Counted from the stretch's first letter, positions 46,501 to 59,848 are shown. The stretch is DNA of 64,000 nt from Pomacea canaliculata (GCF_003073045.1 NC_037595.1:5072227-5136226), one strand, 5' to 3'. Program-made: numbers and translations. Notes: generated by a model not told the origin, from the sequence alone.

Positions 46501-49500
46501 ATTAATGTGCAAGTGATTCCACAAGGTTAGTCCATTCTTAGATGTTGTGCATCTTTTTAGGAGGACAAAGAAGTAAAGTATGCTATGTGGTGTAAAAATA
46601 ATAGTAATAGTTCCTTTCACAGAAATAAGTACTAAAGTCAATTGAAGTAACTAATTTTATGCAGTTTTGATGTTAATATAGTAGTGTAGAACAAAATAGA
46701 CTTCAGTCATATAAGAATTAATCAGTCTGTTAGGTGAAAGCGTAATGCATGCAATCCTTGAATCATCCCATGATGATTTTTTCAAACAGTTTTTTTTTCA
46801 ATTGGTAATTTTGTTTTCAATTTTAATTTTACAGGATGCTTGTGGAATCCCGTCTGTGATGTGCTTTGCTTACTGAGTCGCCAGCAGTGTAGTTTTTATT
46901 TCCGCCACACACAGAACAGAGGCAGCTTTGCTTTTCCTTCACTTGAGAAGTAAGGCACATGTGTGCTGATTACATGTGATATTGGCACACTTAGTTATAG
47001 ATATATAATAATCATGACACTTATATATTGTTAATGAATTTACTATTGCTCGTACAATCTCAGAATTTAGCTGGGATAGTGCATAAAAGCTATGGCTATT
47101 TCATAGTTTGATGTGTTTTTTTATAATACTCCAGAATCCAGCATATTTAGTAAGAAAAAGTTAATAATATGAAGCATTGTCTAGCTTATCCTTGGTGTTT
47201 CCAGGGAGAAGATCAGCTGTGGTTGCTGGTCGCAAGATGGCAGAAGACTTGTGCTTGGTGTTGGGGCTGCGCTGTTGGTATGTTAAACTCTGTTTCCAGG
47301 TGTAGTTTTTTTCCCCAATAATATCTTTGAGAAACGTTAAACTGGGAAAACTAAAAAGTAAGTAAAGAGTATGGAATCATAATTAAAAAAAAAAACATGG
47401 GTCTTGTAAGAAAATGAAAAGGGGAAAGCTAAAAATGAATCATCTGTAGCATTCGTTACAACTTTCAGATAGCTAGAAAATCAGGATAATTGAGATTCAT
47501 TGCTTTCTAATGATAAGCTTTGTTATATGTCATATTACTGTATTCAGACTAACTGGTGTCCTTGTCAAAGTTCAAGTCTGATCAAGAACTGGAAAAAAAA
47601 TTATCACCAAACAATTTTTTAAGCAACTTTATTGATAAAAAGTTAGTTTAAAGGCTGTTTTTAGCGAAAACAATGTGTTTTTATTATAGTAGATAAAAGT
47701 GATGTTTCAGCTTCAAAATATACTGCAATAACAACTTGTGAAAATCACAAAGCATTATCTTGCCTCAATTAAATGTCATTCCAAAATTTCTTATTTGTGG
47801 CTATCAAACACTGCTGTTCCCTTGCAGACTACAAGGCCTTTTGTTCAATGGCTTGACCAAACTTAAGCACTAAATTTACTCTGAGAAGATATATTTGTAA
47901 AAGAGATTGTGATGGGTGAAGGATGTGTGAAACCCATTTCCTCTTGTTATACATGCATGCTTGTGTGTGTGTGCCCATTCTCATTTTCCACTAGATTGTA
48001 TTGACTTGTTTGTACTTCTGGAGCCGATGGGCAACTAAATCAATAAGATGAATTTTCTGTATTACACATTCTTGGAATGCATTTAGGAAATCACCTTTTG
48101 TCAGTCATGTTTTATTTATAGGTTTTCATGTAGCTTTGTGGGAATGATTTTGTTTTCTACATACCCAGATACCTAATTAGAACTTCACAGCATAAATATT
48201 GCTCAATGCCTTATAATATGTGTCTTTGTATGTGTTGTAAGAGGTGCTGTAAGTCACAATCAGCCAAAAATATATTGAAAATAGTAAATAAAATTTAAAA
48301 TAATGAAGAAATTGGTTATTTGAACAGAAGCATAGTGTCAACAAGGCACAGTTTTTTTTGTGTTTGAGAAGGTGACTGGTGTAACAGATGGTGACATTCT
48401 AGAGATGTGTGCATGGCACTTGTGCTCAGTAATCCTATTACAGTATTTGGGTATTGGCATGGGTTTTATATTGACTGGCTATGGCTACATCAATATAAGA
48501 TGACAGTCTCAGTGCGGAGAAGATGTTAGGTTACTTAAAATAGACCATCTGAATGTCTTGTTTATCAAGCAGTGTGAACATGCATCTGTATAAGAAAATG
48601 TGTATCAGTTTTAAACCATGCAGACACACAAGCACACCTGAATAGATGCAAAGAATAAACACACTCTCTTTTTTCCCTCTTATATCCTTGCTCTTAGTTA
48701 ATATTTTGAATTCTTGAATTTGTACAGTGCTATCAATTTTCTTTGGACAGATTTATACATGGGCAGATGTTGACAGCAACATCAGTGACTTTGTGCCAGC
48801 AGCCTGGTGCATTCCTGGGTACGTAATATTATATATGACACATTCATTATTAACTAATTTCTGACTCATCATTTGCTCTCTTCACTGGCTGCCATTTGTG
48901 GATTGTATAGCCTACAAACTTTCTACTTTGACTTTTTCTGTCATTTCTGGCACTGGTCCCCTTTACCTCTGAACTCACAATATATATAACAGCACGACTT
49001 CTTTACTCATCTTCTGACACCAAGCTTCTGCAAGTCCCATAAGCTAAGATAAAAACATATGGTTAGAAAGGTCTTTCTCCTACCAAGCCCCATTAACTTG
49101 GAACAGATTACCCGTCAGCCTTCATCTCCCTGATTCTTTTACCACCTTTAAGTCTGAACTTAAGATGCATCTTTTCAGAACAGTGACTTTGCTGTGACCC
49201 TGTCCTGACTTTGAGCATGCATAACGCGTGTCTGTAATTTACTTTCTGTATGAGGAGATGTCTGTTGTAGAAGTGAGCATGTCTGTTATTTGCAAATATG
49301 GGTTTATGGTTGTTGGTGATTCTCAGCTGTATATTATTTATGCAAAGCACTTTCAGAAAATCATTGGAAAAGTGCAATATAAAATCTTTATTATTATTAT
49401 TAAGCAACTTATGTTTTATATGACACATGATGCATCTACTTATCTGAAGCTCAATTTATTTTGAATTACTGAAGGCTTGTAGTCATAAAGATATTGCTTT

Positions 49501-52500
49501 TTTTCATCACAAACAGCAAGAAAATGATTTTAGAAAAGTGATTTGTTTGAACCTTTACAAGAAACTTTTTTATTGTCCCCTAGTAAACCAAAAGTTTCAT
49601 TTGTCGGAATATAACATAAGTGGGTTTGGGAAATAATTGATTTGAAAAACAAGATTGATCTTACGTTCTTGTTGTGATCTCACGTTCTTGTTGAAAAGAA
49701 CTTGCTTAACCAGAATTTAATTATATTGTATTTTATTGTTACTAATTTCAGAGCATTAGGCAGTATCACAGCCCTTTCTTCTGCTTCCAGTAGCACATTT
49801 GTTTGTGCATCAGATCAACCTCTGGAAAGGCTCTGCAAAAAAAAAGATGTTGATGCTTTTCTTTTGCCAGGTATTGACTGATCAATGAGATTTTGAATTC
49901 CCACAAATTGTTAAATTCCTTAGTGTGGTTAAGTCTGATAAGGCATTCCTAATTTATTGCTTCGTGTGTGCTCCGAAACACTTGCATTCATCATGCATTT
50001 GTACAGGCACAACCACCGCTTGCAAATGTGCATCTACACACACTTTCTTAAATAGGACATGCACACGTGCTATTTGTAAATTTTTTATTTTTAAATTGTA
50101 ATATTGTGGGTAGAACTATTTCCTGAAATAAGGTACAGTGACTCTTATGAAAGGAAAACATAATGGTTCAAAATTGGAGTCTACATATAGGTAAGGAGGA
50201 GACATATGTAAAGGATATATAAAATATAAGGATATATATTTTTTAACTGAAGTTTTTTTGGAATGATTTATTTTCTCTTTGTTTTAGCGGATTTAAAGGA
50301 AACATGTGATTCTCTGTCGATCAAAGACAGCTTGCTGCATCTTCAGCAAAATCCAAAGGTCAGCTTTAACTTTAAATACAGACATAAGAACACTTTTAAT
50401 TGAGCAGTTTTTGTGGCTGTATTGGATTTTTTTTTTCTTGGTGGTTCTTCAAATAGGGTAGCATGTTTAAGTTTCAAACCTTGTGACTGGTAGCATCAGA
50501 TGGTAGACTGGTCAAAATGATGGTATGTTCCTCAGCATTCTGTTTGGATAGATGCATAGATATACCCATATTCTAGTATTATATGTGTATAACTATGTGC
50601 ACTATATTATTTTTAGTTTATTATTATGTAATTTTCCAATACTACAGATGTGCAAATAGTCTTGTAGTTTTATATACAGTATTTTAAACAAAAAGAAAAT
50701 TGTTATGCAATGTCTGCAGGCAGACATGCAAGACACAGCCATGCTACACGTGCTCAAGCTACCACCTGACATGAGAGACCCTTTGGTAGTGGCCAAAGTT
50801 GCCATTGCTAACATGCTGTCCCCTGATCTTCTTTGCTTCCAGGTAATCATAGTTGACATTATGATTGCTCAACCTTGGTGCTTTTAATTTTTAGTTCATG
50901 AAAGCTGCTAATGGTCTATGCAATTAGAGACCCGTGCAGGAAACGGTATCTCCATTAATTCACTGATTTGTTTACAATGAGTGGATTGCATGTAACTTTT
51001 TCATGTGCAGTCAGAAAGCCAGTGTGTTGTTGTGGGAAGCAACACACAGAGCCAGTTTCAGATCTTTGCATTGCTTGACAATCACCTTGTACCTGCTGGA
51101 CATATGGTAAATGTTCTTGTATTTCTTTTGCTTAAGAAAATTTAAGTAATTTTCTCTTTATTCCATATTAAATTATCTGGTTACTGCATGCTTTCGTGAT
51201 TCTCACTTAGAATGTAAGTTTGTTATTGATTTTACACTGTGAATGTTGATGAGTTTCCATAGTGTAATCGGAATTTGAATCATAAAGCCCTTGGCTTTTT
51301 ATTATTATATTGTTATGGATTTCCCTATCTATAGTTATCTTTCCTATATAAAATGTCTTTACATCTTAATGATGTATCTTTACAGTCTTTTTCACGCACT
51401 GGCTGCTTTGCTGTGAAAGGAAAAGGTCAATTGTATGGTTTGATGGATATTTAAGTTTTATTATTCTTAACATCGGCCATGTTTCTATAATCCACCCTAT
51501 CATGCTCATTTTCTTTTTTACCAATGCTGAGTATCTTTCAGTCTCTGGCCAAAGATGAAAAGCCAAAAGGTATGTGCAATTTGCCTGCAGCCCTAGCTTC
51601 CAATGCTGTAGGTGTCCTGGTCTTAGTTGGAACAGCAAAACCAACTGATGCCACTTTCCCTTCCTCCAGCAGTTTGGCACATTTCACTCTCAGCCTTACG
51701 GTTCTTCCCTACTAGACCAGGTGAGAACTTGTGTGACATTTAGAATGCTAAGAAGGAAATAGCTGTTAATCTCATTAAAGTCAATTCTACAATATTTTGT
51801 TGCTGTTTACAGTATTTTACACCTCAAAGCCATTTTGTTGAAAGTCATCTATTGAAATACATGTAGTTCAAATTTGAAGTTTGTGTGGTCAAGGAGAAGA
51901 CAACTTGTTCTAGCATTCATTATGACAAGGTTAAGGTAAACCTTCATTTTGTTGACTTTTTTTTTTTTTTAACAGCAAAACTGATTTTCTTATTTTGTAG
52001 AAAAGATGCAACAGTTTTCCAGCTACCATTCTCAGAATCTCAAAGTACAGTCTTCTGGTGCACTAACAAAGGCGGACAGTGTACGTGAACTTAAAAGCCA
52101 GACTGTCGGTGAATCACGCTTACAAACACGTACCTCCAGCTACAGAGGGGACAGATCAACTCCCAGAATGAAGTCTTCAGAGCCTGTGAAAGAGAATTCT
52201 ATGGAACCAATGACTGTGCAAGAGAATTTTATGGAACCAATGACTATCAGAGTTTCTCTTTCTCCTGAGGACTCACCTGTTGGTCTTAAAAAGCTAGTGG
52301 AGGAAGTGAACACAACCAACAGATTACAGCCATCTCCCTCTTTGGAGACTGAACTCGCTGACTTTTCTCACAGCTCACCCAAGTTTCTAAATACAAAGTT
52401 GTCGCATACATTTGAAATTAACAACAATGTTCATGACAGAATTGAAGCGGCTACTTGTAAGGAAAGGAAAACTGAAACAGAACTGTTTCCAGCTCATTCA

Positions 52501-54550
52501 AGAATGTACAGTGGACATGGAGAGACAGAGCCTTTCCACCATGATCGGATGGCAGAAATTGCCAGTGGCCTCCATGGTGTATTTACAGGGGTCAAAGTGG
52601 CACCAACTGACCCTTCAGACTTACACACAGAAATTAATGGTGCTCATCATCAACAGATCCAACCCCATGGGGAGAGCAAGGAGGCTCTTAGCCCTCTGCT
52701 GGTGCTGCCCCCAGGTAGAGATGGTGCTGGGGGGAAGCTAACTGATGACAAAGGGTCTACATGCAGCAGCCTTAACAGCAGCGACAGTAATTATGAGATG
52801 CTGGAGAGACAGATACAGCAGCAGGTATGTTTGTAATAGTCCAGAAATGTACTTTTCAGGTAAAAGGGCTTTGAATCTTTAAAGTTAGCTGAAATAACTT
52901 TAAAACTGCAGTTGTTTTGACTAACTTAATCTTCGCAACATTTTAAACGAAACTTAAAGCTTAAAGAAAAGCAATTGAGTAATGTTTCTGTTCTTGTTTC
53001 TAGAAAGATCAAATTGATGCTCTCCAGAAGAAGCTTGGGGAACTGTCAGTGTAAGAAAGCTTTATAACTGTACCTGACTTTGCACTCTTTACCATCCCCC
53101 GCAATGCAAATATAAAATTTATATCAAATATTTATTACTTTTCATCTGCCTCAGAAGTGGCTTCTTATTCCATGCCAATCATCTTATTTTTGTAATTACT
53201 GTAGTTGATGCTAACTACCAAGCATAATGATGTAGACAGTTCCACACCTGATCATCTTTGTAATATTTTAATGATGGGTTGGATTCCATGTTGTGTTCAG
53301 GATGGTACAAGAGACATCTTGCGTTTTTCCTGTGCACTACCAAAACTTTTCAGAACCTGGTAAGTCTACCTAAATTTTGAAAGTAGCTTTAACAGGGTGC
53401 ATATGATGGTCATAGATTAGTAGATTTAGGGGTGGACAAAAGAAGGTGTTAAAAGTGCTTAGTTTTAGTGAATGTTCCCACCTGTCATAAAATATAGTGT
53501 ACGAATTGGAATAGAGCTGTTCTTGTTATCAGGAACAATACTTAGAACTTTTTTAATGGTAGGTTTTTACAAGTCAGGAAATTGAAAAAGAAAGTGCTGC
53601 TGTTATTCAAAACTTGTGACTATTGACTTTTTAACAAATTGGAAATTAGCATATTGTTATAAAAAAATGATGAAAGTAAGCTTCACAGCACAAAAAGATA
53701 TGTTTCTGTGAATATTGAAATTGAATATTGCTTCCATGGGTGAAGCTAGTTTAAAAGTTCACATGAAAAGTAAAAATGTGAAGAATGAGAAGCAATGTGG
53801 AGCTGAAACAAGGTGTCAGACTTCTTCAGGCCTGATAAGAAAATGGCTACTAAAATTGTATCTTAGGTTATGTATTCTTTAATCTTTTTAAAAAAATATG
53901 ACAGATGACCTGTAGTACATTATGAAATGGTCCCTGATTGGTCCTGAGGTTTCCAGGTCTTCATTTTCTTTAGGTCTTTATATGGTGAAACCTATGTGAA
54001 CCATGTTAAATATCACTGCTGACTGCAATGCTTTTTCAAGGTAAATATCAACATATCATTTTTGTTGTTATAAATCTTGCATGGCAGAGTTCATACATAT
54101 CAAGTGTGTGGCTGGGGAAAAACAGGCCCACCGCAGATTTCTGCTGGACAATGGACGGCTGCAGCTGGAACCTGTCAAACTGGCCTTCAGTCTAACAACT
54201 GTGGAACTTATACTTGGTAATTGTGTTTCTGTTTGTGGGTGTCTTGAGTGTGTGTGAAAATAAGAAAAAAAGAGAGATGGATAGAGTTATTTTCAGACAT
54301 AATTTTTCATATTCATGCATGTTTTTTTTTTTAACATCCTTTACTATACTAAACCTTTTATAGCAGTCCTGTAAAAAGATCACTACTCAGTACGGATTCA
54401 TTGCATTCTATTTCAGATGGAGAGCCCCTTGTGCTTGGTGCTAATGTAGATGGCTACATTCCAATGCGTTTCTCTCCTGGCAGCTGTCTGCTCATTACTG
54501 GAGTGCCAACTTCTGCCAGCTCACATCTGAACAAGAAAACTACGCAGTGA
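40514..54550 (+). CDS. WDCP: WD repeat and coiled-coil-containing protein (16 exons, ~790 aa)
   Basis: Exons: 40514-40568, 42324-42439, 46365-46525, 46835-46949, 47205-47277, 48751-48818, 49752-49870, 50288-50358, 50720-50842, 51011-51106, 51542-51720, 52001-52824, 53004-53050, 53301-53359, 54088-54216, 54417-54550. It starts MELGATKLRLSGINN, then AVHPEHGVIWTDSKG, matching vertebrate WDCP (C2orf44), as do IPQGCLWNPVCDVL, GCWSQDGRRLVLGVG, EKPKGMC and DGYIPMRF. A WD-like N-terminal half is followed by a low-complexity linker (exon 12) and a short coiled coil (YEMLERQIQQQKDQIDALQK). Exon 12 has a tandem pair ENSMEPMTVQ/ENFMEPMTIR. Exons 2 and 11 do not read through: exon 2 (116 bases) would fit both neighbours in phase only with two more bases, and exon 11 ends in a TAG just before its donor. 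The protein is poorly understood in general; an intracellular oligomeric protein is reported in vertebrates. AATAAA at 55080-55085. Confidence 0.9.
41600..41695 (+). mobile_element. LINE/SINE 3'-end fragment, WDCP intron 1
   Basis: GCCTTTGAGGGTGTGGCAAA then GGGCTATATAAATTGACTTATTACTACT: the 'tttgag...ggctatataaat' ending of CR1/L2-type elements. Only this short 3' part is convincing. Confidence 0.5.
43000..45280. other. CpG-retaining, GC-richer block in WDCP intron 2
   Basis: Visibly richer in G+C and in CpG than the introns around it, especially 43100-43330, 43840-44270 and 45165-45260. Short open frames on both strands have no family resemblance. It includes a near-repeat of CTCGCTCCTCATTG at 44040 and 44108. 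It may be an insertion of unknown type or an alternative promoter; no ends or target duplication are visible. Confidence 0.4.
45761..45906. mobile_element. hAT-type MITE, 146 bp, with 8-bp target duplication
   Basis: Ends CAGGGGCGGACTGG and CCAGTCTGCCACTG are inverted repeats with two mismatches. Flanks GTTGCTGA (45753-45760) and GTTGCAGA (45907-45914) form an 8-base duplication with one mismatch, as hAT insertions make. No coding capacity. Confidence 0.85.
47400..48720. other. WDCP intron 5, nothing recognised
   Basis: About 1.3 kb of AT-rich intron without exon, RNA gene or repeat that I can name. Confidence 0.45.
48880..49405 (+). mobile_element. CR1/L2-type LINE 3' fragment with (ATT)n tail, WDCP intron 6
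   Basis: Broken plus-strand frames keep the order typical of these proteins: HWLPF-like near 48885, TKTYG.KGLS-like near 49045-49070, YQAPLTWNRLP-like near 49080 and TFKSELKMHLF near 49145-49175. The 3' end has AAGCACTTT, AAAGTGCAATATAAA and (ATT)n at 49389-49402. 5'-truncated and decayed. Confidence 0.8.
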
Positions 54551-56761
54551 AAGCTACAGAAAACTTTTAATTTTGTCTGTGCTGCTAAGAATTTAGAAGA
54601 CCTTTTTAGTGGAAACATTTTTTGTACAAAAGCTTTGCTAGGGATTTTTTCCTTTTCAAAACATCATTACCTAAACAGTTGTTATGCTAATTTTATAAAT
54701 ATTACCAAAACTCCTGGTAAGTTGGATGGAGTTAGTCAGGAAGAATAGAGAAATCCCCAACCCTTATCACAATGTCAACAGTTTAAATGCAAAGAAAATA
54801 TATGGATGGTTCTTCATTGGATATGATTAATTCAGTCCCTTGACATGCATTACTGAAGGGAAAATAATAGATGCAGCAGCAGACTAGGTTGAACAAGCTA
54901 CTTAATAATTTTGGGGAATATCAAATCAAGGCATGACACCACCACCAGGTCCAACATGCTATGTGCAACAAATACCTCTTTTGGGACAGAATGTATGTTC
55001 TTGAACAAATGTCTTCTTGTTCTTATGTGCTGTGGAAAATTGTGTGAAATTATAGTTGCCATCTTTTGTAAAAAGATGTAATAAAGCATATGTGTACAAA
55101 CAGTAAAGCCTGTTTAGCTGATTTATGAATGTTTGTGGTCTTTAAGTAGCAAAGATGGCCTGGAGTTTGTTTATGAACTGCTATATCGGCTATATTCCGA
55201 GTCCCAAGGACACTTTTTATTTTTTTTTGTGCTAATTTAGGCCATTTGGAGAAGACAGATTAGTTATAATAAATAAAAAAAAAATTCAATGGCAGTGAAC
55301 ACATTTTTTAAAGATGAGGGAGGAGAACTTGATACAATAATGAATGTGTGGATATGAGAATAATAGCACATTGCATAAAACTATTTTGAGCAAGTGAAAT
55401 TTTTTCATCTTATATGCCTTTTGAAGAGTTGCAAATTTGGAATTAAATTTTGTAAATGACGGCATGTTTTTATTCATGCTTTTTTTTTTACTGTCTGCTA
55501 GAATCTAGAGGCAATGACATTCAGAAGCTGGACAGGCACTAAAGAGGTTGTCATTATTACATTTATTAATTGATACATAAAAAACAAACATTTCACATGA
55601 TTTCAACTTGAAATAACCTCTTCAGACTACAGAAAACTTTACATTTTGTCTGTGCTGCTGGCTTAACACAAGAATTTTGAAGATCTTTTTATGGTCTTTT
55701 TAAAACCATTTTACTCACTGATACTCACTGACAATGTCTTTTAGAAGAAATGCTAAAGTTAGTGACATGACATTCAGCTGCAAAAATTAAATTTAAAATA
55801 TATATATACCCAAGTTTCTTGTGCCAAAAATGAAGCAACAGAATGAGGGCACCAAAAATAAAAAATATACATGCAGTATACAAAGATTACTGAATCCGAA
55901 ATCAACAGCAATTTTTTTTATCAACTTGATTCTTTTTTGGAGGGAGATAGAGAAAACGTCCTAAAATTGCAGCTTATACTCAAAATGATTCATACTCTGG
56001 CGCCAACAAACGTCAAGTTCATTCAAAGTGGCTGTATTAGCCTCCTATTACAGCCAGTAAACTAACCAGGTAATGTCTAGTTGATATTTGAACACGTTTT
56101 ATTTCCTTGCATGACTGCAAATTAAGGAGTAGGCCAGCAGATGTACTTAATGCAAGAAATATTCTGCATTTTATTGCACCTTTTCAGACACACCAAAACT
56201 AAAACCAACTCTGTAATGACACACCTACATCCTGGAACTCACAATCCGGTTGCAACATTCACTCAGAACTGCAACACTGCAATGTCCAGAACAAGAGCAG
56301 GAATCTGTACTCTTGTTTTTCTAGTCTCTTAGTAGCTCTTCTTCATGGCCAAGAAATCTTTTTTAACTGAAATTTGCTTTTACACTTGTCAGGACTTTCT
56401 GGACTGGTCTCCTGTCAAATAAGATCATTTCCTGATGAATTAATTTCAAGTCTTATGCCTGCTTGAAGATTCTTAAGATAAAAGACACACATTAAGAGTC
56501 TTCAAAATAAATTGTTTAAAATCAGCCAAAAAAAATTTCCGTTGCAGCAATAACTCAATAAGTAACAAGGATAAAATCAAGTATAAGAAAAGAAACATTT
56601 AATCTTAATTTTGTGGCAAAACAAGGGTGAGGGTTTTTCCCATAGTATTGAGGACATCTGTACATTAAGAATCCTTTTTCTTTGATTCTGATACATTTTC
56701 ATGTAGCATCTTCACCCTTCCTAACATGCATACTTTTTCATGAATATAAGATATTTCTGTA
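54551..56761. other. Convergent intergenic region, WDCP and ashwin 3' ends
   Basis: WDCP 3' untranslated sequence to the AATAAA at 55080-55085, then AT-rich sequence with a second, diverged copy of the start of that 3' region (see 55626-55694). No further coding exon recognised; open frames at 55871-56065 and 56141-56332 have no resemblance. Confidence 0.5.
55626..55694 (+). repeat. Duplicated piece of the WDCP 3' untranslated region
   Basis: CTACAGAAAACTTT, TTTTGTCTGTGCTGCT, AGAATTT and AGA-CTTTTTA occur here in the same order as at 54553-54612, with an extra insertion of about 8-10 bases. About 1.07 kb separates the two copies. Confidence 0.7.
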
Positions 56762-59700
56762 TCATTTGTACACATCTAATAGCACCTCAAAGAATGCTTG
56801 TACAAAAGGCACTTCAGAAATGTATTTTAAACCCACCATAGGTGATCCTTTTGGAGCCTCTTGTCTTGTGACTTTGCTGCTGTCTGTGGTATCTAGTGCA
56901 GCCTCTTCTTTTTTCAGAGTCAAGTTGTTTAAATGAGAGTTGATTGGTTTAATATTCTCGCTCATGGTGGGAACCTCTGAAGTAACACTGGAATTTTTCA
57001 TCTCTTCAGCTGATAATGACAAATTGTCCACTCTTATTTTCTTGGCAAGTGGTGATCCATCTAAACTGTTAACTGTTGATGGTGAGGAAGAGCATTCACC
57101 AGAAGACTTTGAGGAGCTGAGCTTGATGACTTTCTTCTTAACATTAATGCATGAAGGAGGTGGTTTTAGCCGATCTCCAGGTGAAATGCCATCAAATGAA
57201 GAGATGATGAGAAGAAGTATTTTTTACTTTTCTGAAAAAAAGCCATCAACTATTAAGAAACTCAAGTAATGCTAATTACTATTGAAGACTTCTTTTCTGA
57301 CTCATAGGCATCCAAATGTCTCACCTAAGGCATACTTTTCATAAAAATTCTGTAATAAAATTCAACCACCACAAGAAGTTTCTTTACAAAATTAAACTAG
57401 AGGTGTACTAGACAAGCCCCAATGTCCTAGAGGCTGAAGATGTGATGAGCTTTAAGCAGCTGACCATATCTAGGGATGTTATGCAGATGGTGGCACCCAA
57501 CTTAATCCTCTGCTTTTCAGGTACCCACTCATTTGTTGGTGGAAAGAAATCTTTCCATTCTCAAGCCAAAACAAGGATCAATTAACATTACTTTTATCCT
57601 GTCAAGCTACAAAGCTTTCTCATTTCTACCAGCCAACTTTCCAAAAACCAAATTATTATATGGATGCAATTCTTCTTAGATTCATTTCCAAGTAAAAGGT
57701 TTAAACAAATATTTCAGTGCTTAACTTTAATTCAGATGCATATACCAAATAAAAAAAATAATATACTTGGCTGATAGCTCATTGCTGACTGGTGATATGC
57801 TTTTTCTCTTTTTGGCAAGAGCAATTTGCCTCCTAATCATGTCTCTTCCACGACGATTATTGCGATATTGCCGCTGAGGCTGTGGCAAAATATATTTGTA
57901 GTACTGCTCCAGTAGATCCTCTTTAGATACTGCTTCAACATTGTCTGGTAGTTTCACAAAGCGCTGCCAGTCAAACAACAAATGTGGAAAAATGAGAAAT
58001 ACAAAACTACTCAATTCAATTTTAAGGTCAACAATTTAATTTTAATACCTAACACCTTCATACTATTTTACTCTAAATTTTCTTGCACTGGTTGTTCTCA
58101 AACGCTTCATTGTAACTGTCTTACCTAGTCAGTACGATATGGCTATCTAACAAAGTTTGCTAAATGGAGTATTGGAAAATTGCATCTTCCTTATAATAAT
58201 AACAGTGAATTTCTCAACTACATGTCTTTATGTCATAAGAAAAAAGTCTTTTATATTCAGAATACACAACACACCATATATTGAGAAATTACTAGATTTT
58301 GTTGCCACAAATACCCAGCTATCTATAGCTGATGGGGGAAAAAAACCCAATGATGATCTTGTGAACTTGCTCATATCTTGCCACCATTACCCACGATATG
58401 CTTCAGAGGAATTGTAGCATAATGTATGAATTTTAAGCAAAGGCTAATTCAAAATATCATCCTTAGTTTTTAAGAGACTACTAATGCATCCTGATCTACA
58501 CACTATTTCTTCTTGAGACAAAACATCACATAGTTTATAGGAAGGATTTAAAGAATGGTCGAAATTTCTGTTAGTGTTATTGAAAAACCTTATCTCCTTA
58601 AATATGAAGCTTCGTTGTCATCAAAAAGCACGATTTCTGAGGAAAAAAAGGCAAAACATGTGAGACATGCATGCGGTGTTCTCTACTTTTCAACACCAAG
58701 GGGTGATAGACACAGCATTAAAACTTGCCTTAAGATGATGAATTTATATAGAGCGGATTACATTTTTAGACTGAGGAGATTTTTTTTTTAATATCAAATT
58801 CTTTTAATCCTCAAATTTCTCTGACCTGACAGAGCTGCTAGCAATATGCCCCTATAATTTCATTTGTTCATCCCTTGACTGGTACCGGTTGCTGGGGGAA
58901 GCACATGGATAAATGCAGCAGCTGACATGCAGCACTCATGGGCGATAACAGGTCCTGCACAGAATGACCAGTCCGCGCCTTCACAGTTCTTCCACTGGTC
59001 ACTGCAGCGTTGAGAACCTTCCAAGGTACCTTGAAGGACAGTTTTTGATAAAGTGTCATACCTAATCACACATCCAAACCAGACCAGATTACACTGACTG
59101 TTGCAAGTTGGGTTCCTGGTGTCCTATGAGTGTGGAGACCATGCTTCACACAAAGTCACTGGTCTTATGTTTCCTCTTATGAACCAAGCTCTATTCCTGT
59201 AGATATCTGCTCGCCATTGCCAATGACCATTAACTTTGCTCCTGCCAGTTCCACTCTCCATTCTATATGCATTTAAACTGTCAGTCTGTTGATAAAAGTC
59301 TCGCAGTTTTTTGTTCGTACCTGCCATCTGGTCGATGTCATCTACAAAGTATAGGCTGCAAATTGACCTTTCACTAATGGAAATGGAAGTGCAAAGGCTG
59401 AGGAGGGTTTCATACATAATGTTCTCCAAAAAAGATCTGGAACAGTGTGGGTGATGCCTACAGTAATGTGAAAATTCCCACTTGGCTATTCAACAGTAAT
59501 ACACTTGTGGAGCTCTTAATCTTATACAGCACTTTGATGACTTAAAAGAGACTCTCTTCACTGTTGAACTGGCCATAGCCCCTCATGCAAGACTATGCCA
59601 AACGCCTTTTTTTTTTTTTTTTAAGGTCTATGAAGTTGTGAAGATTTCCGCAAAGCTTGGGTTGCGAAGTTTATTGTTAACTGTTACTGAGTTATTTATA

Positions 59701-59848
59701 ATTTAACTCATACTAAGTTGAGTAACATTTCTCAGAAAAAGCCAATTCATTGACAGACCTGGGATAATATATGTACAAGGCCTTCCTTTGACAACAGTTC
59801 TGGATAAAGCCAGTCGATTTTGCAAGTTTCACTCGTGGTGTCTGCCAT
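56762..59848 (-). CDS. ASHWN: Ashwin (C2orf49) homologue, 3 exons, ~250 aa
   Basis: Minus-strand exons 59759-59848, 57767-57963 and 56762-57231. Exon 1 encodes MADTTSETCKIDWLYPELLS, matching the vertebrate 'LLLHPELLSQEFL' start. Exon 2 gives FVKLPDNVEAVSKEDLLEQY and LPQPQRQYRNNRRGR, matching the PLPQR block, then a basic run. Exon 3 gives DRLKPPP and a Lys/Ser-rich tail ending FEVLLDVYK. Ashwin is a small nuclear protein linked to the tRNA-splicing ligase complex and embryonic patterning in vertebrates. The splice phase into exon 3 leads to a TGA near 57194; the long conserved frame starts one base away in a TTT run, so an apparent frame slip is present. Intron 1 carries a LINE relic. It converges with WDCP and diverges from GDAP2. 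Confidence 0.85.
58860..59640 (-). mobile_element. LINE reverse-transcriptase relic, ashwin intron 1
   Basis: On the minus strand a frame at 59124-59429 reads LYFVDDIDQMAGTNKKL, then AYRMESGTGRSKV, the RT catalytic block (usually FADDIDLM) with the following 'AYGMEISTEKSKV' motif. The downstream part to 58860 keeps fragments of the region after the RT. No intact frame; 5' and 3' ends are not clear. A T-run at 59609-59625 lies beside it. Confidence 0.7.

Noticed and set aside
52412-52741. 109-codon second frame in WDCP exon 12
   Set aside because: Overlaps the main exon frame, which has family context and correct splice phases on both sides.
56940-57269. 109-codon plus-strand open frame near 57 kb
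   Set aside because: Antisense shadow of ashwin exon 3, whose minus-strand frame carries the conserved DRLKPPP block.
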